From Oceanicoccus sp. KOV_DT_Chl (GTDB taxonomy: Bacteria > Pseudomonadota > Gammaproteobacteria > Pseudomonadales > Dasaniaceae): a DNA stretch of 64,000 nt. Made by a program: the position numbers and the translations under genes. This document shows positions 7,312 through 17,486 of this stretch, one piece after another. Where the stretch lies: the NCBI RefSeq assembly GCF_900120175.1, contig NZ_FQLF01000005.1, positions 560,501-624,500 on the forward strand, read 5' to 3'. The stretch's first letter is position 1, and every line of letters begins with the position of its first letter. Under the pieces are notes generated by a model. It saw nothing but the letters and a program-made list of their open reading frames with translations. It ran no database searches and was not told the DNA's origin.

Positions 7312-9729
7312 TTAAAAATCGTAGCGAACAGTGACACCTGTAGAGCGTGGGTCATTAAAGAAACCCTGATGAGAACCAGCTCTGGTAACACCACTCATTA
7401 AGTTATCCGGTGCATATTGAATCGCATAGGATTGATCGGTGAAGTTCTTACTCCACAGGGATACATCCAGATTCTCTGTGCGCCAGCCTAGCTTGACATT
7501 CCCCATCGCATAATCGCTTTGCTTATGACGCGGATCCAATTCCGAGCTGGGGTTATGCTTGCCTACCCAGGCAATATCGACGCGGCTATAAAAATCACCG
7601 GCTCCCATTGGCGCTTCATATTGAATACCACTATTAGCTTTCCAGCGTGGTGCAAACGGTAATTCCTCACCGCTCAAATCACACTTGTCTGCTTGGGTAG
7701 CACTGTCCGGCGCTCTACCGATATAACAGGAACCGCGTGTGTATTCATCGTATTCAGCAATAACGTAGGACACTGCAAAATTCACGCTGATACTTTCTGA
7801 TACTAAAAACAAACCGTCGAATTCAACACCGGTGTTATCCACTTGCTCCGCGTTGTTAACCAAAAAGGTCAAACCCTGAAACGCCGCTGATTGAAAGTCG
7901 GTGTATTCGGTGTGAAAGACCGAACCATTGACCTGTAAACGGTTATCGTAAAACTGGGTCTTCCAACCAAACTCCAGCGTGTCCACAGTCTCTTCATCAA
8001 AGGGGCGCTGCTCATTAGGCAAGGTACCAAAACCCAGATTAAAACCACCGGCTTTAAAACCGTGTGCCAGAGTACCGTAAATCATTACGTCGTCATTGAC
8101 ATGATATTCAAGAGTTACGTTACCGGTAATCGCATCCCATGAATCATCCGGCGCCCAGCTATTATCCGGGGCCAAAAGACCTGCTAGACCGCCAGGGGCC
8201 GCTAACGGTAACGCAAAGGCAGGTGCCGCTGCTGTAGCCAAAGGACTATTGGTATAAGAAGTAATCAGTGTGGCGTCTTTCTCTTCGTAGCTGTAGCGCA
8301 AGCCCGCTGTCATTGATAAGTCAGCCGTGATACTCCAGGTAAACTGACCAAAAATACCAAAGGTATCGGTATCCTGCTCATTGTAGAAATCACCGGTATC
8401 ACCCGCCACACCTAAACCGTTAGCAATCGGGTTACCGCTGCCCAGAAGAATCGAGGTAGCTATGGGATCAGCGCCTAACTGGGTGGTGAGATTAGGTGCC
8501 AGCAACGCAAAACCCAATTCTTCAATATCAGCCCCCATCACAAACTCAGGCTTGTTATCGGTGCCGCGCTGGAAGTTATTGTGGTAAGCGAAAATACCGG
8601 TGATCCATTCCAGCGAATCGCCACTTTCACCGGTCAAACGGAATTCCTGGCTCCAGGAATAACCCGAAGTGTCATCCCGGAACGAGAGGATATCTATAGG
8701 GGACTGCGCCGCCGATTGCTGATGCGAAACAACGTCGTATTCGTCATAGCTGCTGATCGATGTAAGCATCACATCGCCAATATAGTAATCCACAGTAGCG
8801 ATGAATTCATAAGATTCCTGATTAAAGGTACTGGTGTCAGGGTGGTAATCAATTTTGTAATTTCCCAATTTGTTATCAGCCAATGGCGTGGCATTGGAGA
8901 TGGTTGGAAAGCGCTGCGCCTGCGCAAAAACTGCTTGTGCCGTAGTTGAAAACTCCGGCTCACCGACCAAACCATTAAAGTCGCGCTCTACCGCACCCAG
9001 TGTTAATTGAATCGCTAAATCTTCACTTGGTTCCAGTACCAGTTGCCCACGCAGAGATGTGCTATTAAGTTCGTTGGCATCCTCACCAGAGGCATTGTCC
9101 ATCAACGCATCATGTTCGGAATGGGAAAACGTTAAACGGCCAAACACATTCTCGGCCAATCCGCCAGACACAAAGCCTTTGGCAACGTATAAATCATCCT
9201 CACCCACCGAACCTTCCAGCATCGCTTCAAAATCTTCGGTCGGCGCTTTGGTGGTGACACTGATCAAACCGGCGGTAACGTTTTTACCGTACAGGGTACT
9301 CTGTGGGCCTTTCAGTACTTCGATACGCTCGATATCCACCAGATCGCCAAGACCTAAGCCGGAGCGTGAACGGAAAGCGCCATCAATAAATAAACCGGTG
9401 TCCGGTTCAAAGGTAGGGATGTTGCCCTCGTTACCAATGCGGCGCATACGGAAGCTGGTATTCCAGGGGCTGGAGTTAGTCGATACCGTCAGCGACGGTA
9501 CATGCATTGAGACATCTTCAATATCAGAGATACCGGCTATTTGCATAAACTCGGTATCAACCGTAGAAACAGAGACAGAAACGTCTTGCAGCGCTTCCAG
9601 GCGTTTAGTGGTCGTTACAACGATCTCTTCAATGGTTAAACTACCGGCCGAGGCCACACTGGCTTGACCCGCAATCACTAAACTAATGGCTGCAGCCAGA
9701 AGGGTTTTGGATTTTTTGTTATCACTCAT
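7312..9729 (-). CDS. TonB-dependent receptor
   Basis: An 805-residue outer-membrane receptor. It has a signal peptide ending near SVASA, a TonB-box-like segment (IEEIVVTTTKR), a plug domain (LQDVSVSVSTVDTEF ... RIEVLKGPQSTLYGKNVTAGLISVTTK) and a beta-barrel ending in the aromatic TGVTVRYDF. The plug matches receptors common in Sphingomonad and marine gammaproteobacterial degraders, which import bulky hydrophobic or aromatic compounds rather than only siderophores. GGAG lies 10 bases before the ATG. Its upstream region holds a 21-bp-spaced repeat like those near the thiolase and AraC genes, which links it to that catabolic cluster. The substrate is unknown. Confidence 0.92.
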   Translation of the reverse strand: MSDNKKSKTLLAAAISLVIAGQASVASAGSLTIEEIVVTTTKRLEALQDVSVSVSTVDTEFMQIAGISDIEDVSMHVPSLTVSTNSSPWNTSFRMRRIGNEGNIPTFEPDTGLFIDGAFRSRSGLGLGDLVDIERIEVLKGPQSTLYGKNVTAGLISVTTKAPTEDFEAMLEGSVGEDDLYVAKGFVSGGLAENVFGRLTFSHSEHDALMDNASGEDANELNSTSLRGQLVLEPSEDLAIQLTLGAVERDFNGLVGEPEFSTTAQAVFAQAQRFPTISNATPLADNKLGNYKIDYHPDTSTFNQESYEFIATVDYYIGDVMLTSISSYDEYDVVSHQQSAAQSPIDILSFRDDTSGYSWSQEFRLTGESGDSLEWITGIFAYHNNFQRGTDNKPEFVMGADIEELGFALLAPNLTTQLGADPIATSILLGSGNPIANGLGVAGDTGDFYNEQDTDTFGIFGQFTWSITADLSMTAGLRYSYEEKDATLITSYTNSPLATAAAPAFALPLAAPGGLAGLLAPDNSWAPDDSWDAITGNVTLEYHVNDDVMIYGTLAHGFKAGGFNLGFGTLPNEQRPFDEETVDTLEFGWKTQFYDNRLQVNGSVFHTEYTDFQSAAFQGLTFLVNNAEQVDNTGVEFDGLFLVSESISVNFAVSYVIAEYDEYTRGSCYIGRAPDSATQADKCDLSGEELPFAPRWKANSGIQYEAPMGAGDFYSRVDIAWVGKHNPSSELDPRHKQSDYAMGNVKLGWRTENLDVSLWSKNFTDQSYAIQYAPDNLMSGVTRAGSHQGFFNDPRSTGVTVRYDF

Positions 9730-9879
9730 TTATATAATCTCCAATTGAAAACTGTTTAGTAAGGTGCATTGATTCAATACTTCTTACTGGCAATTCGTTT
9801 CCGTCAGGTCCATAAGCAGCACTACAATTTCACCTGACTGAATACATCTTAAACAACTCGTTAATTGAAACTGGATAAC

Positions 9880-9908
9880 AGGGGACAGTTTATTGACAAC
9901 TGGGGACA
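9880..9908. promoter_or_regulatory. Direct repeat GGGGACA, 21-bp period (candidate AraC site 1)
   Basis: Two copies of GGGGACA start at 9881 and 9902, exactly 21 bases apart, with TTGACAA just before the second copy. Spacing and internal TTGACA match the stronger TGGTGACA pairs at 12106 and 20041. The site lies about 150 bases upstream of the TonB receptor, in the same orientation relative to it. The core differs (GGGG for TGGT), and an inverted TGTCCC follows, so a dispersed-repeat origin is possible. Confidence 0.4.
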
Positions 9909-9991
9909 GCGAATAAAAATGTCCCATTAGATAAAGTCCACCATTACGTCAAAATACAATTAACTAATTCTAGTTTCATAAATTCTGTAGG

Positions 9992-10756
9992 TTACGCTGA
10001 TCGCATATCCCCAAAGCCAGCGGTTATTCCGCCATCTATCGTGTGTGTTGAACCAGTCACATAAGACGCCTTATCCGATGCCAGCCACAACACTAAATTC
10101 GCAACCTCATCGGGTTCAGCCGCACGCCGCTGCGGAATCATAGAGGTCATGATCGCAGCTTCAGTTTCATTAAAGGCCGACTGGGTCAAATGGGTATTCA
10201 CATAGCCTGGCGCAATCGCCACACAGCGAATATTTTGAGGACCATATTCAATAGCACAGGATTTAGTCAGACCGATAACAGCGTGCTTGGAAGCACAATA
10301 ATGTGGAATCGTTGCCATCCCGATCTGGCCATCAATCGACGCGGTATTCACAATCACCCCGCTACCCACTTTTAACATTTCCGGTAAGGCGAATTTCGTG
10401 CAGTAAAAAACACCATTGAGATTGATATCAATAACCTTGTGCCAGGCCTCGAGAGTTTGATTCGCCGTATAGGCACGCTCGCCAGAAATACCCGCGTTAT
10501 TAAAAATAATATCCAGGCGACCAAACTTCGCAACCGTGTTTGCTACCATCGCCTGACAGGAATCTGCAGAAGCAACATTAACAGTAAGTGCAAGCGCATT
10601 GTCGCCAATCATTGCTGCGGTTTCATTGACCCGCTGCTCATCGATATCTGCTACCGCTACCTTCGCACCTTGCTGCGCAAACTGAATGGCAGTTGCTCTG
10701 CCGATACCGCCAGCCGCGCCAGTGACAATGACTACTTTCCCATTAAAATCGCTCAT
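9992..10756 (-). CDS. Short-chain dehydrogenase/reductase
   Basis: A 254-residue classical SDR with TGAAGGIG, Asp after beta2 (VAVADID, NAD preference), IIFNNAGISGE, the catalytic NTASIDGQIGMATIPHYCASK and the C-terminal SYVTGSTHTIDGGITAGFG. Relatives include 3-oxoacyl reductases and hydroxysteroid or cyclohexanol dehydrogenases. It is the second gene after the thiolase (60-base gap), probably in one transcript. AAAGG lies before the ATG. A role in oxidising a ring or side-chain hydroxyl in the local catabolic pathway is inference. Confidence 0.88.
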   Translation of the reverse strand: MSDFNGKVVIVTGAAGGIGRATAIQFAQQGAKVAVADIDEQRVNETAAMIGDNALALTVNVASADSCQAMVANTVAKFGRLDIIFNNAGISGERAYTANQTLEAWHKVIDINLNGVFYCTKFALPEMLKVGSGVIVNTASIDGQIGMATIPHYCASKHAVIGLTKSCAIEYGPQNIRCVAIAPGYVNTHLTQSAFNETEAAIMTSMIPQRRAAEPDEVANLVLWLASDKASYVTGSTHTIDGGITAGFGDMRSA

Positions 10757-10816
10757 TAATAATTACCTTTTTTGTTGCCACCGGCTACAACCAGCCGCCT
10801 AACGTTGCTCTGAAAG

Positions 10817-12010
10817 TTAATGTGTTTTTTGAAAAATATTAACAAAGCCGGCACTGCCCAAACCGCCATTGTGCTGCAATGCCGTGCGCGCACCTTCAAC
10901 TTGTCGATCACCGGCGACACCACGTAAGTGCCAAACTAATTCAGTAATTTGCGCTAATCCGGTCGCACCCAATGGATGACCTTTGGCTAACAATCCACCT
11001 GAGGGGCCAACCACCACTTGTCCGCCATAGCTGTTTTGACCTTCGACAATAAACTTTTCCATATCACCATCAGCACAGAGGTTCAAAGCGGAATAGGTTA
11101 AAATTTCATTACTGGTGAAACAATCGTGCAGCTCAATAACATCTATATCTTCAGGCCCAAGGCCTGCTTGCTGATAAGCCTGATCTGCCGCATCGCGACT
11201 CAGTGCCCGGAACATGATGTCTAATGGATCGCCTTTAAAAAACTCTGCTTTATCACTGCAAGCACCCTGCCCAATCACTTGCACGCTGTAATCCAATCCA
11301 TGCCGCTTGGCAAATGACTCGGTGCAAACAATGACGGCGGCGGCACCACAACTGGGAGGACAAGCGTAAAGCTTACGTAAACCTCGAAACACTGGCTCGC
11401 CCGCTAAAATCTGTTCGGTGGTCAGTGGCTCACGAAAAATGGCAAAAGGGTTATGCTGCGCATGGCGTCTGGCTTTTTTACTGATTTCAGCAATGACAAC
11501 GTCATCAATACCATACGCTTGTTTGGTGAGATCCACCTGACAACCAAATAACTGTACTGCAGGAGGTAGCTGCCGCTCCTGCTCACTCAAACCAACTAAA
11601 TCTGCCGCGGCTTTGGTGTGTCTATCAACGGGGCCAGGACGATCAGGAAAAACCAGATCAATAGCCCCGGGTTGCATTTGCTCGAAACCAACGGCTAATG
11701 CGCACTCTACGATGCCATGCTTAATCGCTTGCGAGGCCAAAGAGAACGCCGTGGAACCACTGGCGCAATTATTGTTGACGTTAACAATCGGGATACCGGT
11801 GATACCTACGTGATAAAGCGCTGCTTGCCCGGCACAGCTATCGCCATACACATAACCGGCAAATGCTGATTGAATTTGTGAGTATTCGAGGCCGGCATCT
11901 TTTAACGCGCTCTGTACCGCCAGCGAGCCCATCACATCATAGCTATCACTTTGGCCTGGCTTTTTGAAAGGAATCATGCCGACACCCGCAACTACAATTT
12001 TTTCTGTCAT
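10817..12010 (-). CDS. SCP2-type thiolase / lipid-transfer protein
   Basis: 397 residues of the thiolase superfamily, nearer to the SCP2-thiolase (Ltp-like) branch than to FadA. The nucleophile region is VNVNNNCASGSTAFSLA (Cys near residue 84). ELHDCFTSNEI and the C-terminal GHPLGATGLAQ supply His residues, and HNGGLGSAG replaces the usual CxGGG. Such proteins cleave 3-oxoacyl-CoAs or act in steroid side-chain removal. The gene has its own upstream interval containing a TGGTGACA direct repeat and is followed by the SDR. Confidence 0.85.
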   Translation of the reverse strand: MTEKIVVAGVGMIPFKKPGQSDSYDVMGSLAVQSALKDAGLEYSQIQSAFAGYVYGDSCAGQAALYHVGITGIPIVNVNNNCASGSTAFSLASQAIKHGIVECALAVGFEQMQPGAIDLVFPDRPGPVDRHTKAAADLVGLSEQERQLPPAVQLFGCQVDLTKQAYGIDDVVIAEISKKARRHAQHNPFAIFREPLTTEQILAGEPVFRGLRKLYACPPSCGAAAVIVCTESFAKRHGLDYSVQVIGQGACSDKAEFFKGDPLDIMFRALSRDAADQAYQQAGLGPEDIDVIELHDCFTSNEILTYSALNLCADGDMEKFIVEGQNSYGGQVVVGPSGGLLAKGHPLGATGLAQITELVWHLRGVAGDRQVEGARTALQHNGGLGSAGFVNIFQKTH

Positions 12011-12092
12011 TTTCTATTCCTATACAAAATTACATGGGCACTTTTATTTTTTTCGGGACATCTGCGCCAAAGACTAACGCCACACTTCGATA

Positions 12093-12136
12093 AAAACTCG
12101 TTTTTTGGTGACAGCTCACTGACATTTGGTGACAAG
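12093..12136. promoter_or_regulatory. TGGTGACA direct repeat, 21-bp period (AraC site 2)
   Basis: TGGTGACA occurs at 12106 and 12127, preceded by AAAACTCG at 12093. CTGACATT lies directly before the second copy. The arrangement (AAAACTCG, 5 bases, repeat, 21-base period, AAGC after it) is repeated almost exactly at 20028-20071 next to the AraC gene. Paired direct repeats with a two-turn period are typical of AraC-family sites. It lies about 100 bases upstream of the thiolase start. Confidence 0.72.
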
Positions 12137-12269
12137 CCGATCACCCATTTTTGAAGGTAAGACAACGCTGACAGTAAAAAAGGGCCAAATAAAACAACAA
12201 CTATAAGTATTTGGAATAACAAGTCACTTTGTTCGCTGCGCTCTACATAAAGCGCGGCGATTGAAATGA

Positions 12270-14177
12270 TTAGGGCGTATACCAAATGGGTGAACTGTAC
12301 GCGCGCTCTTGCGTCACCATCGGCACTTCAGCTGACATCTTTTCTTGATAGAAATTGGCATCGTAAGCAGTCCAGCGCGGTGTAGGAATTTCCAGCACCC
12401 GCGCGTAATAAAACGCGCGCTGCCTGGGCTCAAAATCCGGATCTTCCCAAACCGTTAACAACTCTGTAGCACCAATCGTATTGGTCCAGGTTGCGCTCTC
12501 TATATCCACGGTATTACCCACTGCCGGTAGCTTGCCGGTCGTATCTGGTTTGCGATTATCCGACCACACCACATCAAACACTTGCTCATGGGTCTGGCCT
12601 TGTTTATCCAGCCAGCCTTTGATGATTTGAACACGATCCAAATTACCGCTAAGTGGATCCTTCATCGCTGCCACCAAAAAAGTGGGCGCTTTATTTTTTG
12701 GCCCGCGGGTTAAATCTCCTCCCATCGGCACGCCTTTGCGATAGCCTACTCGTTCCGGCATTCGCTCCAGCGTGTCCGCTGCAGTAAATTCCCAGCCGCC
12801 AAAAAAGCGTAACGCGATTCTTGATCCGGTAGTGGCATACACTTCCTTGCGCTTCATCGCATCGAAAATTGCTTCGCGCGAATTATCTTCTGCCCATACA
12901 GCCGCATAGCCTGACGCCGCCATGGTCCAACCCATAAAGATCACATCACCAAAATGACCAATTTGTTTCTGCCAGCGCTTGGCAGCGGGTTCAACACCAG
13001 TATGTTTACCAAAAAAATTATTTTCTTGCGCAGTCGCCAGCCCTGTATGACTGTCCGTAGAACCCACCATGCCAAACTTAAAGGGATTCACACCCAATTT
13101 TTGTTCCAGCTTTAAACCCTTTTTCAAGGCTTCGCGGGCGTATTCATATTGCAACATGTCGGGTTTTTTCTTTACCGGCCCCAAATTAGATTGATCCCAG
13201 GTTTCATAATTGGCGAATTCGTCATTAGGTGATAAATACGGATGTGTCTCACCATCACCCTTGATTTGAGTTACTTCATAAAGCGGTTCCCAGCGCGCTC
13301 GCATTTCGGCGTAATCTTTATCCAGTGCGCGACCACTAGCAGGATTAATTTCAGGAAACATGATGCCATTGCTGATGTTGCCATTGTGCGCTAACGCCAA
13401 AATCTGACCACCGGTTATATCTTCATAGCGCTGCAACCATTGCCATAAATCTTCCGGATTATCACTTTCTGCAGCCGTAAACGGCAGTAATTGTTTGGCG
13501 TATTCACCACTATCGCGGTAAAGAACATTGCGGTGTAAATTATTTCCGCCGGTTGTCGATGTCCACTCATAACCAATCACTGCGCTAAAGGTACCCGGCT
13601 GATTAAAGCTATCCGCAACATTGACGTAATCTTCCCAGATGGTGCCCACAAAATCAGGATCCTTCAGCACCTCTGGTACATCGCCACTGGAAATGGTGGC
13701 AATTATATCCATTGTTGCTTTAAACGCTGACTGCCCACCCTCACTAATCAGCTGATGCCAATTATTTACTTTAGGGTCGATCAATAACCCAGGGTTACCA
13801 GCGACAATCTCATTCATCGCCCCTAAACCATCCGAGTGATCAGCGACAACTAACCAATCCAGTGGTCGTGACAGTTGAATTTTTTCCCCAAGGCTGGAAG
13901 TAATTTGTTCGCCACGGGCAAAACGAAAAGCGTCTGCGGGCGTTAAAGTGGCACCAAAAGCTCTCGCATCCACTGACAAGCCGGTGTGTAAATGCGTATC
14001 ACCCCACAGTAATTTCGTCGGATATTGACGATCTGCATAGCGGGAAAAAGACTGCCCACTGCTTGATTTAATGGCAGCAGTTTGTTCTGCAGCGACTGCC
14101 TGAATAACCAACTGGGTTAGAGCAAATAAACCCAGCAATATCGCAACTGTTATTTTTGAGTGTTTTTTAATATTCAT
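12270..14177 (-). CDS. DUF3604 family periplasmic protein
   Basis: 635 residues with a signal peptide (ILLGLFALTQLVIQAVAA). The mature part starts YPTKLLWGDTHLHTGLSVDARAFG, the hallmark of DUF3604, with metal-ligand-like HxH and a later DHSDGLG, GMVGSTDSHTGLAT and ATTGSRIALRFFGGW. The fold is thought to be related to PHP-type metal-dependent phosphoesterases, but the biochemical role is not known to me. The gene is common in degraders of steroids, terpenoids and phthalates next to TonB receptors, as here. The 79-base gap to the upstream oxidoreductase gene suggests co-transcription. Confidence 0.88.
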   Translation of the reverse strand: MNIKKHSKITVAILLGLFALTQLVIQAVAAEQTAAIKSSSGQSFSRYADRQYPTKLLWGDTHLHTGLSVDARAFGATLTPADAFRFARGEQITSSLGEKIQLSRPLDWLVVADHSDGLGAMNEIVAGNPGLLIDPKVNNWHQLISEGGQSAFKATMDIIATISSGDVPEVLKDPDFVGTIWEDYVNVADSFNQPGTFSAVIGYEWTSTTGGNNLHRNVLYRDSGEYAKQLLPFTAAESDNPEDLWQWLQRYEDITGGQILALAHNGNISNGIMFPEINPASGRALDKDYAEMRARWEPLYEVTQIKGDGETHPYLSPNDEFANYETWDQSNLGPVKKKPDMLQYEYAREALKKGLKLEQKLGVNPFKFGMVGSTDSHTGLATAQENNFFGKHTGVEPAAKRWQKQIGHFGDVIFMGWTMAASGYAAVWAEDNSREAIFDAMKRKEVYATTGSRIALRFFGGWEFTAADTLERMPERVGYRKGVPMGGDLTRGPKNKAPTFLVAAMKDPLSGNLDRVQIIKGWLDKQGQTHEQVFDVVWSDNRKPDTTGKLPAVGNTVDIESATWTNTIGATELLTVWEDPDFEPRQRAFYYARVLEIPTPRWTAYDANFYQEKMSAEVPMVTQERAYSSPIWYTP

Positions 14178-14256
14178 AAGCAGCCTTCAAAGTGTTTCAA
14201 AATTATTCATTACTGTAATTGCCACCAGCTATTTTGGGGATTAGTTGCGAAGCGGA

Positions 14257-15351
14257 TTAATGCACAGAAAAACCTATATCGATATGTGCTTGCTCCAATG
14301 CTTCCAACCCAAACGCTCGCACCGGACCGACTACGCCACAGGCTTTTATTTCGCCGCGTTGAATTTTACTGACTATCCAGGCCATTATCTCGCCAGTGTA
14401 GTAATACATGTTGTGACCCGACAACGTACACTGTTTAATTAGCTTGCCGTTGCTATCAAATGCCTCTGCTACAACCAGTGATCCACCTTCATCTTTAGCA
14501 GTAATTTTTTCAACGTTAATTGCAGGAAATTGCACTCTCGCTGCTAGTGCCTGCATCATTTTCAGGTAACCCGGAATTTTTAAAAGCTTTTGCTGCAAAC
14601 GACTAATGCAACTCACCAGTCCCCCTAAAGGACCAAACCAACCTAAATACACATTCACATTATCAAGGGTAGGATACATTCGTGGTAACTCAAAACACTC
14701 TGACCCAGAAACAGAAATGACTTTTATTTTGTTATCGCCCGCCACAATACTGTGAGTTTTTTCTCCCAGAAAATCTTCGCGCCACTGTTTGTTATTATAA
14801 AAAGTACCGCGTTCAAACAACCCTTTCACCAAGGAAGATTTTGTTCCGGCACTCAGCCTTACAATACCGCCATTGGGTTGGGCATAAGAAATATTCAAGG
14901 TAGCCACTTCAGCACCCAACTCCTGCGCTAACTTAGCACCCACTAATTGACCCGGCACATAATCAAATCCGCAAGCAGTTAGAATAACCGTTGATGTATT
15001 CTCTAATCTTTTTTCATACTGATCATAGACCGAGGCAATAAATGCCGGCTCGCCGGTTGAGTCCATATAGTGAGCGCCTTTTTCTACTGCGACTCGCAAT
15101 GGCACCTCGCCCAGCTCACAGAAAGGCCCTACTGTAGAAATTAGCAAATCACCTTTGTTCAGCAGATTACTTAAAGATGTAAAATCCTGAGCATCAGCAA
15201 TACCAACATCCAATCCGCCATACTGCTGTGACAGCGATAGCAATTTATCTCGATTGCGTCCTACCAACACTGGCTTGATTCCACGGCTCAGCAACTGTTT
15301 AAGTAGCAGTCTACCTGTCAGCCCTGTTGCACCCAGTAATACAATTTTCAA
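14257..15351 (-). CDS. Saccharopine dehydrogenase-like NAD(P) oxidoreductase
   Basis: 364 residues with an N-terminal Rossmann motif GATGLTGRLL, KPVLVGRNRDKL and LLISTVGPFCELGEVPLRVA, then YMDSTGEPAFI. These are the hallmarks of the saccharopine-dehydrogenase / trans-acting enoyl reductase family. Members reduce enoyl groups of lipids or are uncharacterised. The start is TTG with GAGG 7-8 bases upstream; no in-frame ATG fits. A paralogue-like gene lies nearby at 17487. It is placed between a small membrane protein and the DUF3604 gene in the same direction. Confidence 0.8.
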   Translation of the reverse strand: MKIVLLGATGLTGRLLLKQLLSRGIKPVLVGRNRDKLLSLSQQYGGLDVGIADAQDFTSLSNLLNKGDLLISTVGPFCELGEVPLRVAVEKGAHYMDSTGEPAFIASVYDQYEKRLENTSTVILTACGFDYVPGQLVGAKLAQELGAEVATLNISYAQPNGGIVRLSAGTKSSLVKGLFERGTFYNNKQWREDFLGEKTHSIVAGDNKIKVISVSGSECFELPRMYPTLDNVNVYLGWFGPLGGLVSCISRLQQKLLKIPGYLKMMQALAARVQFPAINVEKITAKDEGGSLVVAEAFDSNGKLIKQCTLSGHNMYYYTGEIMAWIVSKIQRGEIKACGVVGPVRAFGLEALEQAHIDIGFSVH

Positions 15352-15383
15352 AGCATTGCCTCTAACTAGCCAGCATTCAACTA

Positions 15384-15818
15384 TTAACTTTCTGAATGTT
15401 TCAACTGTCCGTTATAACGCAGAAGGTATTCAAAAAATAATAGCGAATAAATCAAATCCACAAACGACAAAGAAGCAAAACCCCAGGGTATTATTTCTCT
15501 CAAACCATATACCGTCATCATCAAGAAAAAAAACACCTTGCCCACAATACCCAACAGAGCAAGCGCACTATTGCCGACAGCCGTCGGCTGGCGACCAATC
15601 AAGCCATACATAACACCGAACAAAAATACTGCGCCCATCGATAACTGCATAAAAAGTCTGGCAATTGGATCGAGTGAAATATTTTCACCACCCATAAGAA
15701 AATAAAGTGACTCAAAGTCCACCACTAAACTTACCGCTACAGAAATATTAAATAGCGCAGCGCTATAGAACATATACTGGTAATACTGTGAATAGGGTAT
15801 AGACTTTTCTTGATTCAT
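15384..15818 (-). CDS. Small four-helix integral membrane protein, unknown
   Basis: About 144 residues with four predicted membrane helices: YMFYSAALFNISVAVSLVV, LFMQLSMGAVFLFGVMYGL, ALALLGIVGKVFFFLMMTVY and FASLSFVDLIYSLLFFEYLL. I do not recognise a named family. The chosen ATG has CAGGTG 7 bases upstream; an ATG 15 bases and a GTG 27 bases further upstream are alternatives. It is almost contiguous with the acyl-CoA ligase and so is very likely in the same operon. A role in membrane handling of the substrate would be a guess. Confidence 0.7.
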   Translation of the reverse strand: MNQEKSIPYSQYYQYMFYSAALFNISVAVSLVVDFESLYFLMGGENISLDPIARLFMQLSMGAVFLFGVMYGLIGRQPTAVGNSALALLGIVGKVFFFLMMTVYGLREIIPWGFASLSFVDLIYSLLFFEYLLRYNGQLKHSES

Positions 15819-15846
15819 ATTCACACCTGACATCTTCACTATCACC

Positions 15847-17400
15847 TTAATTTACTGCTCTAGCTTGACCCGACCAATACTGCTTGCGTAGCTCAGTTTT
15901 TAATACTTTACCTACTGGGCTACGTGGAAGGTCATCAATAACGTCGACACTTTTGGGTGTCTGCACACCACCCAGTTTTTCTTTTACAAAAGCTATTATT
16001 TCTGTTTCAGAAATATGCATGCCCGGCTTTAATTGCACAATGGCCTTAATTGCCTCACCCCACTTCTCATCAGGCACACCGATAACGGCGCAATCCTGTA
16101 TTTCCGGAATCCGGGTAATTACTTGCTCAATTTCGTTGGGGAAAACATTGAAACCACCACTAATAATCATGTCCTTTTTGCGATCAACAATGGTGACAAA
16201 ACCATCTTCATCCATGACTCCGATATCACCGGTATGATGCCATCCAAACTGGCGAATTTCGGCTGTAGCTTGTGGATTCTGGTAGTAACCCGGCACCACC
16301 AAATCACCTTTCACACAAATTTCTCCGCGTTCACCACGCTTCACTTCATTGCCATCGTCATCCAGCATGGCCACTTTATTAAAGGCTGCAGGACGACCAA
16401 TAGACTGCAAGCGCGCCTCATTAATACTGCCATCAGCATTCATATAATCCCACGGCGCTTTAACCGTTATCGATGCTGGCGCTTCAGTTTGGCCAAACGC
16501 TTCAGACATTACCGGCCCAAACACATCAATCGCTTCTTTGAGTTTTTCCAGTGAGGTCGGCGCAGCACCAATAAAAATATGCTTCAAGGTTGAATAATCT
16601 CCTTCGCGAATATCAGGCAAAGCCAACATCATATAAAGCACAGTAGGCGGAATAAAAAAATGGGTAATGCCGTAGTCTTCGATAGCATCAACAATAGCCT
16701 TGGGATCTGCTTTGGCCATCATTACATTGCTACCACCACGAGCAAAATGCGCACAACCTAGCAAGCCAGCCGAATGCGTCATTGGCGCAACTACTAAATG
16801 CCGGGAGTTATCCTTATAATCAAAAGCTGACCAGTAATTAGCAAAAAACGTTTCAACATTTTTATGCGTAATCATCACACCCTTTGGCTTTCCGGTAGTT
16901 CCGCCGGTAGGAAACAAGGCCATGATATCGTCAGGGTTTTCTTCATCCATTTCAAAGGGCTCACGAAAATCATTAATCCATTGCGCCAATGACTCACCTT
17001 CTTCAGTACCGCTATCAAGACAAACCAGCTCGCGAATAGCAGGCACACTCTGTTTCATCGCTATTGCTTCGTTTTTATAAGCGCTGTGGTAAAACAATAA
17101 CTCACCACCAAAATTTGATACCAATTCATTGTTGGCATCACTGGCGTTACGTGGGTTGATTGGCAACCAAATAGCTTCAGATCGAAACAAGCCGAGCAGA
17201 GCAAGAAATGCCAAATTGCAGTTAGGCGCTAGAATGCCAATTTTTGAACCTTTACCATAACCCTTTCCCCGAATGGTCGAGGCAATAAAGTGTGACTGCT
17301 CCGCAGCTTCACGATAGGTAAAATCCGAACCGGGCTCTACAAAAGCCAGATTATTCGGGTAAAGGTCTACCCCTTTATCAAAAAAATCTATTACGCGCAC
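15847..17400 (-). CDS. Acyl-CoA synthetase (AMP-forming)
   Basis: 517 residues of the ANL adenylate-forming family. It has the P-loop-like FPTGGTTGKPKGVMITHKN, the aromatic/acidic SEAFGQTE motif, the hinge HTGDIGVMDEDGF and the C-terminal VDRKKDMIISGGFNVFPNEIE with the catalytic Lys in SPVGKVLKTEL. It activates a carboxylic acid to its CoA thioester, the entry step for the adjacent dehydrogenase. The start is GTG with AGAGGTGA 6 bases upstream. The size and motifs fit FadD-like ligases; the chain type is not readable. Confidence 0.92.
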   Translation of the reverse strand: MRVIDFFDKGVDLYPNNLAFVEPGSDFTYREAAEQSHFIASTIRGKGYGKGSKIGILAPNCNLAFLALLGLFRSEAIWLPINPRNASDANNELVSNFGGELLFYHSAYKNEAIAMKQSVPAIRELVCLDSGTEEGESLAQWINDFREPFEMDEENPDDIMALFPTGGTTGKPKGVMITHKNVETFFANYWSAFDYKDNSRHLVVAPMTHSAGLLGCAHFARGGSNVMMAKADPKAIVDAIEDYGITHFFIPPTVLYMMLALPDIREGDYSTLKHIFIGAAPTSLEKLKEAIDVFGPVMSEAFGQTEAPASITVKAPWDYMNADGSINEARLQSIGRPAAFNKVAMLDDDGNEVKRGERGEICVKGDLVVPGYYQNPQATAEIRQFGWHHTGDIGVMDEDGFVTIVDRKKDMIISGGFNVFPNEIEQVITRIPEIQDCAVIGVPDEKWGEAIKAIVQLKPGMHISETEIIAFVKEKLGGVQTPKSVDVIDDLPRSPVGKVLKTELRKQYWSGQARAVN

Positions 17401-17486
17401 AATCTCACCTCTTACTCGCTACGATGCATCCATGCAACGGCGATTAAATTGACATCCTGTTGAGAATCTAAAAAAGAACAGAAAAT

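Noticed and set aside
12007-12285. 92-codon minus-strand frame with hydrophobic N-terminus
   Set aside because: It overlaps the DUF3604 end and thiolase start, and its 3' half is the TGGTGACA regulatory repeat; no ribosome site or family match.
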